The notes under the pieces are model-generated. The model was not told where the DNA came from. It did no database searches and worked only from the letters and a program-made list of their open reading frames with translations. A stretch of 64,000 nucleotides of DNA from Ciona intestinalis (taxonomy: Eukaryota > Chordata > Ascidiacea > Phlebobranchia > Cionidae): assembly GCF_000224145.3 (NCBI RefSeq), contig NW_004190455.1:1-64000 (forward strand), written 5' to 3'. The translations under genes were made by a program, and so were the position numbers. This document shows positions 1 to 11,800 of the stretch, piece after piece; position 1 is the first letter of the stretch, and every line of letters begins with the position of its first letter.

Positions 1-200
1 AAACCCCAGGTCCCATGGCGTGCCTCACTGTAGGACCTCACCCATATAGAATAGAATGTGCATATACAATGTTGGGGTAATGGGCCAACTCTGGTCTAAA
101 TCCCAGGTCCCATGACGTGCCTCACTGTAGGACCTCACCCATATACAATAGAATATGAGAATATGCATATACAATGTTGGGGTAATGTCATTCTAGCCCT
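1..200 (+). repeat. Dispersed ~100-bp tandem repeat, two units
   Basis: Two units contain the core CCCAGGTCCCATG, then a CTCACTGTAGGACCTCACCC stretch and a TACAATGTTGGGGTAATG stretch. The same unit occurs at 30240-30500 on this strand, and inverted at 28218-28400 and 60945-61520. It lies upstream of the first spectrin exon visible here and does not look coding, although an open frame runs through it into that exon. Confidence 0.75.
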
Positions 201-252
201 ACACCCACTGATAGTAGAATCAAACATAAACAAAGCTATATTATCCATACAG

Positions 253-3200
253 GGAGAGATTGGAGCACAAGAAAGTAGTTTTGATAACGTGTTCAAGTTT
301 GGTGGGAGGTTGATCGAAGAAGGACATCCAGCTGCTGTGGTTGTCACTGTGGAGGTGGTGGATCAATCTTCATCTTCTTCTTCCAGCTCTTCAAGCTCCT
401 CCAGTGAGGAGGAAGAAGGGGAGATTAAAGAGAGGTCAGTAAACTTTGTTTTAGCGGAATGTCACAAATATATCATGTAGGCAGATAGCATTAATTTGTG
501 CAGCTCATTGTCTAGCACACCTTGTATTCGTTCATTTAATAAAAAATAAAATGTTTTAAACGATTAACAACGGTCTATGGGAGTTGTGAGAATACGGTTT
601 TATTTCTTTGAATGTTCTTTGTTTACTACCAAATGGGATGAGAAAATAGAATGAAAAGGTGACCCATCTCCCCCAACCTACTATAGTACATGCAAGAACA
701 CTAAGTAACTTGACCCCTTGCAACCGCTGGCAAAGCTTGTTATAATATGTTTAACTCCCATCTGCCCCTACCCTACTATATCTTTAATCTCTATTTCAGT
801 AAACCCAGGATTAAGACACGCACGGAAACGAAGCCGGGCATCATACCCGAGTATATTGATCTGTTAACTGAACGTAAGCAATCACTTATGGATAAATGGG
901 AGGAAAGACATGGCTTGTATGATCAGTGTTTGCATCTTGCTCTGTTCATAAGAGATGCTGAACAAGCGGAATCCTGGATTACAACACAGGTGCTTAGAAA
1001 CTTCCTCATGAATTGTTTGTTAGGTGTTTTACAGCAATAAAGACACCCACTAAAGTTTGTTTAGAATTTTGTTAAAACCAACATTCAATTAAAATGGATA
1101 TAAACTAACTAATTTTATAGGAGATTATCCTTGTCAAAATAATATAAATATATGTTTTTTATAGGAAATGTTCCTTGCTAGAATAATATAATTGCATAAT
1201 GTGTAATACAAATGCATAAGAAAAACAAACTTGTGTTTTTAGGAGATGCTTCTTGCCCAAAGTGAGTTAGGAGATTCCTTACACGCTGTACAAGTGTTGC
1301 GTAGAAAACAAGCGGACTTTGCAAAGTCAGCGACAGCGCAAGAGGAAAAGATAATGTCTGTAAACGACGTTGCTAACCGGTTGATTGAACGTGGACATTA
1401 TGCTCAGGATGATATTGGGAAACGCAGAGACTTGGTGGGTGGTTATCATGGTGTTTATTGAATATATATGTTGGGCGATGTGAGTGATAACTACTTATGT
1501 ACGGCGGGTGTTTGGCATAGAATGTTCAATGGCACTAAAGCTTGTGTTTCAATTTTAATTTATATTTGGTTATAAATAGTGTATTCACTGTATTGTGTTT
1601 GCAGTGACTATGTGTGTTGGATTAGTGTGATGTGGATATTGACATAGAGTAATATGAATTTATGGATAAATTGAAAGCTAACAATTCCTAACCAACTTCT
1701 CTAGACACTTAACACCTAAACTCAATTATCCAAATCAGGATTTGATTTGTACATTCATCAAACACTTTGAAAATAGAAATAACAAAATATCTCTTTTTAC
1801 TACTTTAACTTTCCCATTTATCTTTTGTTTATACGCATATGGTAAACTTATATATGCCTAATTGTTGCTAATTTCCATAATGTATATAACAAACATTACA
1901 GCTTATGGAAAGACACGCCGAGTTAAACAAAGGAATAAAGATTTGGCACAGCAACCTGGAAGACGCTTATAATTTCCAATTATTCCAACGCGATGCAAAC
2001 AATCTGCTTTCATGGATTGAAGAGAAAAGTAAAACAGCTAATGATGATTCGCATAAGGTGCGTTGTGCCCCATTACCCCAACACCCAAGGTGCTATGACC
2101 CATTAGTGACCACTGGGTTGGAGCTGGCAACAATCTATTACTCTGTATAGATTGTATCACTAGGCCTAACCTATAGAAATAGAAAATGTTATAATATGGT
2201 ATAAAAAAATATTTTCAAAAAGCTTAAAATTTATTGATTTTACTTTTTAACCAGGAAGGTGCAATATATAGATTAAAAAAAAATTTGCACGCATAAGTTT
2301 TTAAGATTTTTAAAAACATATGTTTTACCAATCAGGACCCAGCGAACATCCGAGGCAAGCTTCAGCGCCACCAAGTGTTCCACGATGAAGTAGCGTCGAG
2401 TAAGGTTCGAGTTCAGTCCTTGGTGGATGACGGTGGTAAGTTGATGGATGCGGAACATTACGAGAAGGATCGGATACAATCGATGTTGGCTGAGGTGGAG
2501 GAAGGGTGGGCGAAGCTCGTGGAAAGTTGCGATAATAGAGGTGGGAAAGGATGGTCATTTTATTTAATTTATTTATGTTGGTGTATTGCATATGTGCGAA
2601 TGTTCCTAACTGTTTAAAACGTAGAGTCTGCTCGATATTAGTTTATTAAAATCGGTTCTTTTTTTGAGATTTTTTGATCGTCCCCCGTAACTTTCAGTTG
2701 CCGACCGTTATTTTAATGCACCTAAAATGATTAGAAACCAAAAACTAGTAAGGCTGATAAAAATCAAACTACAGGCCTAATAATTATTACTTAGCGCCAA
2801 TAATATCGGCCATTTTATTTTGCTCTTGCCGATAAACCTAAACCACCCAAAATACGACCTATATATTTTCCTAAGCAGCCATGCTCCTGCACTTACGCAT
2901 AAGTTCATTTTTCAGGCAGCAAACTATCTGACGCATGCGCTGAGCAAGTGTTCAATAGATCCGTTGCCGAGTTGAACAGATGGGTGGACGAGGTGGAGGC
3001 CGCTCTTTCATCAGATGATGTGGGTAAAGATGTAGCGAGTGTGGCATCGCTTATTAAGAAGCACCAACTCACTGAAGTGGACGTGCAAGTTCACAAGGTA
3101 AGTGGTTTAACTCTGTGTGGGTGAATGTCATATTAAGGTGTATGTGGTAACACGACTCTTAACATTACAAGTTCACAAAGTAAGTAGTTTACCTTTGTGT

Positions 3201-4977
3201 GGAGAAGTTTTAGGTTTTCAAGACTTCTTTGAGAATGCTTTCAAAACTTGCAGCAAACTTTTTTGCCCGGGAAAGTGTGTCCAGTCATGGCTCAAATCCC
3301 ATTTTCACAATCTTTTGCGCCTGTGTTATATTTTCAATTTACAATATGTGTATGTTTTTCGAAACTAATAAAACATTGCAATTTTTAACAGGAGCGACTA
3401 ATTGGGATTGAAATCCAAGCAATTAAGTTTGTTGAGAACGAACATTTTAACGCTGAAGCAATCAAGGAAAAACAAGAAGAATTATTTGCAAGATATGAGA
3501 AGTTACAGGCAAGTTGTTTCTTATTTAATGTGTCAAGGAAAGATCTCCCAACAAATATGTTTGGGTCCTTCCCGTCTACCTTGAGGAAGCGACAAGCCTC
3601 AACATCTGGTGAGGTGTGTGGTAGTATCCAAGGTCCCATGGTGTGGTGTAGATAGTTTGACACACATTCCTGTTAAACAAGTCTCTTCTTGGAATGTTTA
3701 ATTATATTTTCAATATAAACCTGACAACCTCCAGTATCATATAACTTTCATTTAAAACATTTCGGTGTAAAAAATAAACCATTTTATACTTGTATTTAAA
3801 CTGACCAGAAAAAAGTTTTATGCATCTTATACATAAATCATATAACGATGTTATTCACAGGAACCACTTAAATCTCGTCGTGAAAAACTGAGCGACTCGC
3901 TTCGTAGCAAACAATTGTTCCGCGACATTCAAGATGAACACGATTGGATTCAAGATAAATTACCGATCACTTCAGCTACTAATATCGGTATTTTATATTC
4001 CTCTATCTTATAAAACAAAACTTTAAATCAAAATATCGCATGAAATGATTTAAATTGGTGCAACAACCCAAGTATTAAACATATTTATATCAAAGCTTTG
4101 ACGATTTGTAGAAAATGATGATGAGCATCTTATAATGCAATAGTTTAAATCAGCAAATGAACCTCTTTGTATGTTGAACATAAATTAATAGCAAAGCTTT
4201 GGTGACCTAACTGGCTGAATAAACCGCAGGCAAAGATTTGATGAGCGTTCGTAACTTGGTGAAGAAACATCATATTGTACAAAGTGAAATCACAGCTCAT
4301 GATGGAAATATAAACGATGTAGTTAAACAAGCTCATCAACTAATGGAGGAAGGTAAGTGGTTTAAACTGGTTTGAACCAGTTTTACTGGTCTTAAGAGAT
4401 ATATGTTTTGCCTAAGGTGGCTGTACACAGCATCTGGAATACGTCCATTTTGTCTGTTTTGTCCGGATTTTGCTGCCGCATGCGGAACTCGGTAATGGGT
4501 TTGCATACGACTTCGCAAGCGAACACGCCGGATACTGTGTACATCCAACTTCAATGGCATTTTGCCTAAATTGCAGCAATAACAATTTGTTGAACTTTGT
4601 AATCCTATTTAATGTGTCATATTTTAATTGAAAATTGTATAACTCCTGTATTTAGCATGTATTTTTAACTTTGATATTCCTTGTTCACATATAGGGAAAA
4701 AATAAAAAAAATGTATTTATATAAAAAATATAAATAAAAAAAAAGTTATTGTGAAATTTTTTCATCGCCAAAAAATAAGATACACAAAAACTATACTTTA
4801 ATTTTTTTGAATGCAGGTAACTTTGAGGCTGATCAACTGAACGTGGCATCGCAGAGGTTGATGGATGAGTGGAAGATGTTGAAGAAGTCGGCGGATGACC
4901 GCGAGGAAATGTTGAAAGATGCCTTGGAGGCTCAAAGTTATCTCGCTACTGCTCATGATGCGCAAGTCTGGATGGAG
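253..4977 (+). CDS. SPTAN1-like: Alpha-spectrin, exons for repeats 4-9 (misplaced block)
   Basis: Alpha-spectrin is the actin-crosslinking rod of the submembrane skeleton. Exons by splice sites and phase: 253-434, 800-989, 1243-1434, 1902-2057, 2336-2540, 2916-3097, 3392-3508, 3861-3987, 4230-4352, 4817-4977. Together they give 545 codons in one frame, matching the second half of repeat 4 to early repeat 9 of vertebrate alpha-II spectrin. Landmarks are [34 protein letters not shown] and LFRDIQDEHDWIQDK. A run of 13 serines and an acidic stretch interrupt repeat 4. The intron after 3508 uses a GC donor. The last exon ends in phase 0 after a VWME motif, exactly where the exon at 32260 resumes. 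The block holds neither start nor stop and does not overlap the 26112-50883 gene in content, so it reads as that gene's missing middle rather than a second gene. Confidence 0.93.
560..686 (+). mobile_element. MITE-like element, 5'-truncated
   Basis: This is the right-hand part of the palindromic family seen complete at 34238-34434: a GGTCTATGGGAGTTGTGAG core, then TGTTTACTAC, then a GGTGACCCATCTCCCCC end next to CTACTATA. It sits in the intron between the first two spectrin exons of the block. Confidence 0.65.
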
Positions 4978-4989
4978 GTGGGTTGGTGT

Positions 4990-5732
4990 GGGGGTGACAG
5001 TGAGCATGAGGTGTATGAGTACACCATGTGTGTCTGGTGTATAAGAAGACACCCATGTTATAACTCGACAGTGAGCATGAGGTGTATGAATACACCATGT
5101 GTGTCTGGTGTATAAGAAGACACCCATGTTATAACTTAACAGTAAGCATGAGGTGTATGAATACACCATGTGTATCTGGTGTATAAGAAGACACCCATGT
5201 GATAACATAGCAGTAAGCATGAGGTGTATGAATACACCATGTGTGCCTGGTGTATAAAAAGACACCCATGTTATAACTTGACAGTAAGCATGAGGTGTAT
5301 GAATACACCATGTGTGTCTAGTGTATAAGAAGACACCCATGTTATAACTTAACAGTAAGCATGAGGTGTATGAATACACCATGTGTATCTGGTGTATAAG
5401 AAGACACCCATGTGATAACATAGCAGTAAGCATGAGGTGTATGAATACACCATGTGTGCCTGGTGTATAAAAAGACACCCATGTTATAACTTGACAGTAA
5501 GCATGAGGTGTATGAATACACCATGTGTGTCTAGTGTATAAAAAGACACCCATGTTATAACTCGACAGTGAGCATTGGGTGTATGAATACACCATGTGTG
5601 TCTGGTGTATAAAAAGACCCCATGTTATAACTCGACAGTAAGCATGAGGTGTATGAATACACCATGTGTGTCTGGTGTATAAAAAGACACCCATGTTATA
5701 ACTCGACAGTGAGCATGAGGTGTATGAATACA
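4990..5732 (+). repeat. 71-bp minisatellite, left block
   Basis: About ten units of 70-71 bp start with GTGAGCATGAGGTGTATGAA and contain the inverted pair GGTGTATGAATACACC and CTGGTGTATAAAAAGACACC, then GTTATAACTCGACA. It begins directly behind the spectrin exon ending at 4977 and runs into the N-gap. The same array is at 31515-32145. Long antisense open frames here are artefacts of the repeat, because the period is not a multiple of three. Confidence 0.95.
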
Positions 5733-5857
5733 NNNNNNNNNNNNNNNNNNNNNNNNNNNNNNNNNNNNNNNNNNNNNNNNNNNNNNNNNNNNNNNNNNNN
5801 NNNNNNNNNNNNNNNNNNNNNNNNNNNNNNNNNNNNNNNNNNNNNNNNNNNNNNNNN
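5733..5857. other. Assembly gap (125 N)
   Basis: The gap joins the spectrin-associated minisatellite to the mucin exon. The main-gene spectrin gap at 31390-31514 is also exactly 125 N and also abuts this minisatellite, so the join across this gap is doubtful. Confidence 0.98.
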
Positions 5858-8800
5858 AAGGAAGTTACTTCTTCAACATATGCTACTTCAGAAGCAACAC
5901 GTTTGTTACTATCTGGATCTGGAGCAGAAACAACAGAAGCACCTGCTGAAACAACAGAAGTTCTGGCTGAAACAACAGAAGTACCGGCTCAAACAGCAGA
6001 AGTACTGGCTGAAACAACAGAAGTACCGGCTGAAACCACAAAAGTACCAGCTAAAACAACAGAAGTACCAGCTCAAACAACTGAAGGATCAGCTGAAACA
6101 GCAGAAGTACCAGCTCTAGCAACAGAAGTACCAGTTGAATCAACAGAAGTACCAGCTCAAACAACAGAAGTACCAGCTGAAACAACAAAAGTACCAGATG
6201 AATCAACTGAAGGATCAGCTCAAACAACTAAAGTACCAGCTGAAATAACTGAAGGATCAGCTCAAACAACTGAAGTACCAGCTCAAACAACAGAAGTACC
6301 AGATAAAACAATAGAAGTACCAGATGAAACAACAGAAGTACCAGATGAAACGACAGAAGGATCAGCTGAAACAATTAAAGTACTAGCTGAAACAACAGAA
6401 GTACCAGCTGAAATAACTGAAGGATCAGCTCAAACAACTGAAGTACCAGCTCAAACAACAGAAGTACCAGATAAAACAATAGAAGTACCAGATGAAACAA
6501 CAGAAGTACCAGACCGAAACGACAGAAGGATCAGCTGAAACAATTAAAGTACTAGCTGAAACAACAGAAGTACCAGCTGAAACAACAGAAGTACCAACAG
6601 AAAAGACAGAAATACCAGCTGAAACATCTGAAGGATCAGCTGATACAACAGAAGTACCAACCGAAACGACAGAAATACCAACTGAAACAACAGAAGTACC
6701 AACCGAAACGATAGAAATACCAGCTGAAACAACTAAAGTACTAGCTGAAACAACAGAAGTGTCAACAAAAATATCAGAATCAGATCTTTATGCGATTTCA
6801 GGATCCGGTTTAGAAACTGTAACGTCAGCTTCAACCTTCAAGGAAGTTACTTCTTCAACACATGCTATTTCAGAAGCATCACTTTTGTTACTATCTGGTT
6901 CTGGAGCAGAAACAACAGAACTACCAGCTGAAATAACGGAAGTATTAGTTGAAACAACAAAATTACCAGCTGAAACAACTGAAGTACCAGATGAAATAAC
7001 GGAAGTATTAGTTGAAACAACAAAATTACCAGCTGAAACAACTGAAGTACCAGATGAAACAACTAAAGTACTAGCTGAAATAACAGAAGTTCTTGTTGCG
7101 AGTGTCACAACTGTTTTATCCACATTAGATGTGAAGTTATCTGATCTGGTAATTCTTCTAAATCAAACTATGGCTCAAGAAGATGAAAGTACAACAGAAG
7201 TTCCTTCTCCTGTTTCCACTGCCACACAAACAACAAAGGGACTAACATCTTTAGCACAAGAAACAACTGGTTTTACATCAACAGTTGCTGTTTCAAAAGA
7301 CTCATCAGACATTTTTGGAATTTCAGGATCTGGTTTAGAGACTGCAACGCCAGCTTCCACCTCCAAGGAAGTTACTTCTTCAACATATGCTACTTCAGAA
7401 GCAACACGTTTGTTACTATCTGGATCTGGAGCAGAAACAACAGAAGCACCTGCTGAAACAACAAAAGTTCTGGCTGAAACAACAGAAGTACCGGCTAAAA
7501 CCACAAAAGTACCAGCTGAAACAACAGAAATACTAGATGAAACAACAGAAGTACCAGCTGAAACAACAAAAGTACCAGCTGAAACAACAGAAATACCATT
7601 CGAAACAACAGAAGTGCCATCTAAAACCATTGAAATACCACCAAAAACAGCAACACTTTCAGTTGATACAACTGAAGTACCAGCTGAAACAATTAAAGTA
7701 CCAGTTCAAACAGCAGCAGCACCAGCTGAAACAACAGAGTCATCAGACCTTTTTGGAATTTCTGGATCTGGTTTAGAATCTACAACGACCAGCTTCAACC
7801 TCCAAGGAAGTACCAGCTGAAACCGATAGAACTACCATCTGAAATAACTAAATTACCAGCAGAAACAACTAAAGTACGAGCTGAAACAACAAAAGTACCA
7901 GCTGAAACAACTGAAGTACTAGCTCAAACAACAAAAGTACCAGCTGAAACAACAGAAGTACCAACTGAAACGACAGAAATACCAGCTGAAACAACTAAAG
8001 TACCAACTGGAACAACTGATGTACCAGCTAAAACAACAGAAGAACCATCTGAAACAACAGAAATACCAGCTGAAACAACTGAAGTACCAACTGAAACAAC
8101 AGAAGTACCAGCTGAAACAACAGAAGTACCAGCTGAAACAACAGAAGTACCAACTGAAACGACAGAAATACCAGCTGAAACAACTAAAGTACCAGCTGAA
8201 ACGACAGAAGTATCCGTTGAAACAACAGACTTACCATTTGGAAATCACAGAAGCCTCAGCTATAACAACAGAAGTGTCAACTAAAACATCAGAATCATCA
8301 GATTTTTATGCGATTTCAGGATCTGGTTTAGACACTGTAACACCGGCTTCAACATACAAGGAAGTTACTTCTTCAACATATGCTACTTCAGAAGCCTCAC
8401 TTTTGTTACTATCTGGATCTGGAACAGAAACAACCGAAGTACCAGCTGAAACCACAGATCTACCATCTGAAACAACAGAAGTACTGTCTCAACCAACTGA
8501 AGTACCAGCTGAAACAACAGAAGTACTAACTGAAACGACAGAAATACCAGCTGAAACAACAGAAGTACCAACTGAAACAACTGAAGTACCAGCTGAAACA
8601 ACAGAAGAACCAGCTGAAACAACAGATGTACCAGCTGAAACAACAGAAGTACCAGCTGAAACAACAGAAGTACCAACTGAAACGACAGAAATACCAGCTG
8701 AAACAACAGAAGTACCAACTGAAACAACTGATGTACCAGCTGAAACAACAGAAGTACCAGCTGAAACAACAGAAGTACTAGCTGAAACAACAGAAGTACC

Positions 8801-11800
8801 AACTGAAACGACAGAAGTATTATTTGAAACAACAGACTTACCATTGGAAATCACAGAAGCCTCAGCTATAACAACAGAAATGTCAACTGAAACATCAGAA
8901 TCATCAGATCTTTATGCAATTTCAGGATCTGGTTTAGAAACTGTAACACCATCTTCAACATTCAAGGAAGTTACTTCTTCAACATATGCTACTTCAGAAG
9001 CATCACTTTTGTTACTATCTGGATCTGGAGCAGAAACAACTGAAGTACCCGCAGAAACCACAGAACTACCATCTGAAATAACTAAAGTACCAGCTGAAAC
9101 AACAGAAGTACTAGCTCAAACAACAGAAGTATCTGGCTGAAACAACAGAAGTACCAGCTGAAACAACAGAAGCACCAGCTGAAACAACTAAAGTACCAGC
9201 TGAAACAGCTGAAGTACCAATCAAACCAACTGAAATAACATTAGAGTTAACGGAAATATCAGTTGAAACAACGAAAGTTCTTGTTGCAAGTGCCACAACT
9301 GCTTTACCCACATTAGATGTGAAGTTATCTGATCTGGTAATTCTTTTAAATCAAACTATGGATCGAGAAGATGAAAGTTCAACGGAAGTTCTTTCTCCTG
9401 TTTCCACTGCCACACAAACGACAAAGACGTTACCGACTTTAGCACCAGAAACAACTGGTTTTACATCAACAGTTGCTGTCTCAGCAGAATCATCAGACCA
9501 TTTTGGAATTTCGGGTTCTGGACCAGACACTTTAGAAGGCAGCTCCGGTGGCTTAGTATCAACCACTTTAATTATGGCACCAGAAACAACAGAAGTACCA
9601 GCTGAAACAACTGAAACACCAGTTGAAACAACAGAAGTAAGAATCAAAACAACAGAAACAACAGCTGAAACAACAGGTGTACCAGCTGAAACAACAGAAG
9701 TGTCAGCTGAAACAACAGAGTTATCAGACCTTTATGTAACTGTAAGTTCAGCTTCAACCTCCAAGGAAGTTACTTCTTCAACATATGCTACTTTAGAAGC
9801 AACACGTTTGTTACTACCAGGATCTGGAGAAGAATCAGCAGAAGTACCACCTGAAACAACTGATGTACCAGCTGAAACAAAAGAAGCACCAGGTGAAACG
9901 ACTGATGTACCAGCTGAAACAACAGAACTACCAGCTGAAACAACAGAAGTACCGGCTGAAACAACAGAAGTACCGGCTGAAACAACTGAAGTACAAGCTG
10001 AAACAACAGAAGTATCGGCTAAAACAACAGAAGTACCAGCTGAAACAACAGAAGCACCAGCTGAAACAACCGAAGCACCAGCTGAAACAACAGAAGCACC
10101 AACTGAAACAACAGAAGTACCGGCTGAAACAACTGAAGTACACGCTGAAACAACAGAAGTATCGGCTAAAACAACAGAAGTACCAGCTGAAACAACAGAA
10201 GCACCAGCTGAAACAACCGAAGTACCAGCTGAAACAACAGAAGCACCAACTGAAACAACAGAAATACCAACTGGAACAACTGAAGTACCCGCTGAAACAA
10301 CTGAAGTACCAGCTCAATCAACAGAAGTACCAGCTAAAACAACAGAAGTACCAGCTGAAACAACAAAAGTACCAGATGAATCAACTGAAGGATCAGCTGA
10401 AACCACTAAAGTACTAACTAAAACAACAGACGTACCAGCTGATACAACAGAAGTACCAACANNNNNNNNNNNNNNNNNNNNNNNNNNNNNNNNNNNNNNN
10501 NNNNNNNNNNNAGCTGTAACAACAGAACTACCAGCTGAAACAACAGAAGCACCAGCTGAAACAACAGAAGCACCAACTGAAACAACAGAAGTACCAGCAA
10601 AAACAACAGAAGTTCCAACTGAAACTACAGAAGTACCAACTGAAACTACGGAAGTACCAGCTGAAACAACAGAAGTACCAACTGAAACAACAGAAGTACC
10701 AGCTGAAACAACAGAAGCACCAACTGAAACAACAGAAGCACCTATTGAAACAACTTTCACATTTGCAACTACAAAACTACCAGGTACACATTGTAAATTT
10801 TATCTTTCTCTTTTTATATTTTTAAATTTATCTTATTTTGTTAGATTTTGGTGGAATATGTTTTTCCAATCCTTGTCACAACGGTGGGAGTTGTGTTGAA
10901 CATGGTTTAGATGATTTCTATTGTATTTGTCCTCATGGATTGCATGGAGAATTTTGTGATGAAGGTTCAAGTTTTTTAAAATTCAAAATTATCATAAATT
11001 TATCTTCTCTTTTTTGGATAGTATCATATTTATGCACAAGAATAAAAACAAGCATATAACATGAAAGTATCTTTTAAAAGATTCTATAGATACATGAACA
11101 CAACAAGTTGATAAAATATGATGGCATCCCTTAACAGAAATCCAATTAACATTAGTTTGCTAGATTATTACTCTTGTTTAAGTTAAATTGCTCGTTTTGT
11201 TATCAGGAAGTAACCGATTACCTAATGATACCACCATCACTGCTGTCATTGTGGGCGTATATGACCTTGTGCAAGACACTTAACAGTGATTGCTCCAACC
11301 CAGTGATCACTAATGGGTTGTCCAAATTGTCACCATAATAACAATCACCCAACATGATGTGTATGAAATAGAACACACATGTGATAAATTTTAATAATGT
11401 AATAATAAATTGAAATCCACTTATTGTAATTGGAAGCGATTATTGAGATAATAACTCAAACCTAATATGTGTGTTAGATTTTGTCTAAAGTGTGTATAAG
11501 TGAAAATTTACTTTTTCTAATTGGAAGCAATTAATATTTTTAACAACTTTTTCAGATGATGATGAATGTTTCTATGGATCTGATAGTTGCGATCATTCGT
11601 GTGGAAACACATTCGGTTCATATGAATGTTCATGTTTCTCTGGTTATGCACTGAGCTCAGATAGAAGAACTTGTTTAGGTAAGTCTGTTTGATTGGAAAG
11701 TTTTGCTAGCATGTGCTTTGTCCAGATTTTTGATATAGTGGATTTTTTTCAATCCCAATACAAACATTTTTTCCAAGTCTAGAAAAACAAATTGTTAAGA

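Noticed and set aside
253..4977. A second, partial alpha- or beta-spectrin gene
   Set aside because: The sequence matches alpha-spectrin repeats 4-9, complements the gap in the main gene exactly, and has no start or stop. A second gene would overlap in content.
4798..5694. Long minus-strand open frame (about 298 codons) with repeated peptides
   Set aside because: It is the 71-bp minisatellite read in rotating frames; the repeats of the peptide reflect the DNA repeat, and spectrin exon 4817-4977 lies on the other strand.
5000..5732. CRISPR-like array
   Set aside because: The repeats are contiguous 71-bp units without unique spacers, in a eukaryotic intron.
8383..10760. Minus-strand and shifted-frame open frames across the mucin exon (Leu/Gln-, Val/Ser- or Lys/Gln-rich)
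   Set aside because: They are shadows of the 21-bp TTEVPAE repeat, which stays open in several frames. Only the TTE frame continues into the EGF exons.
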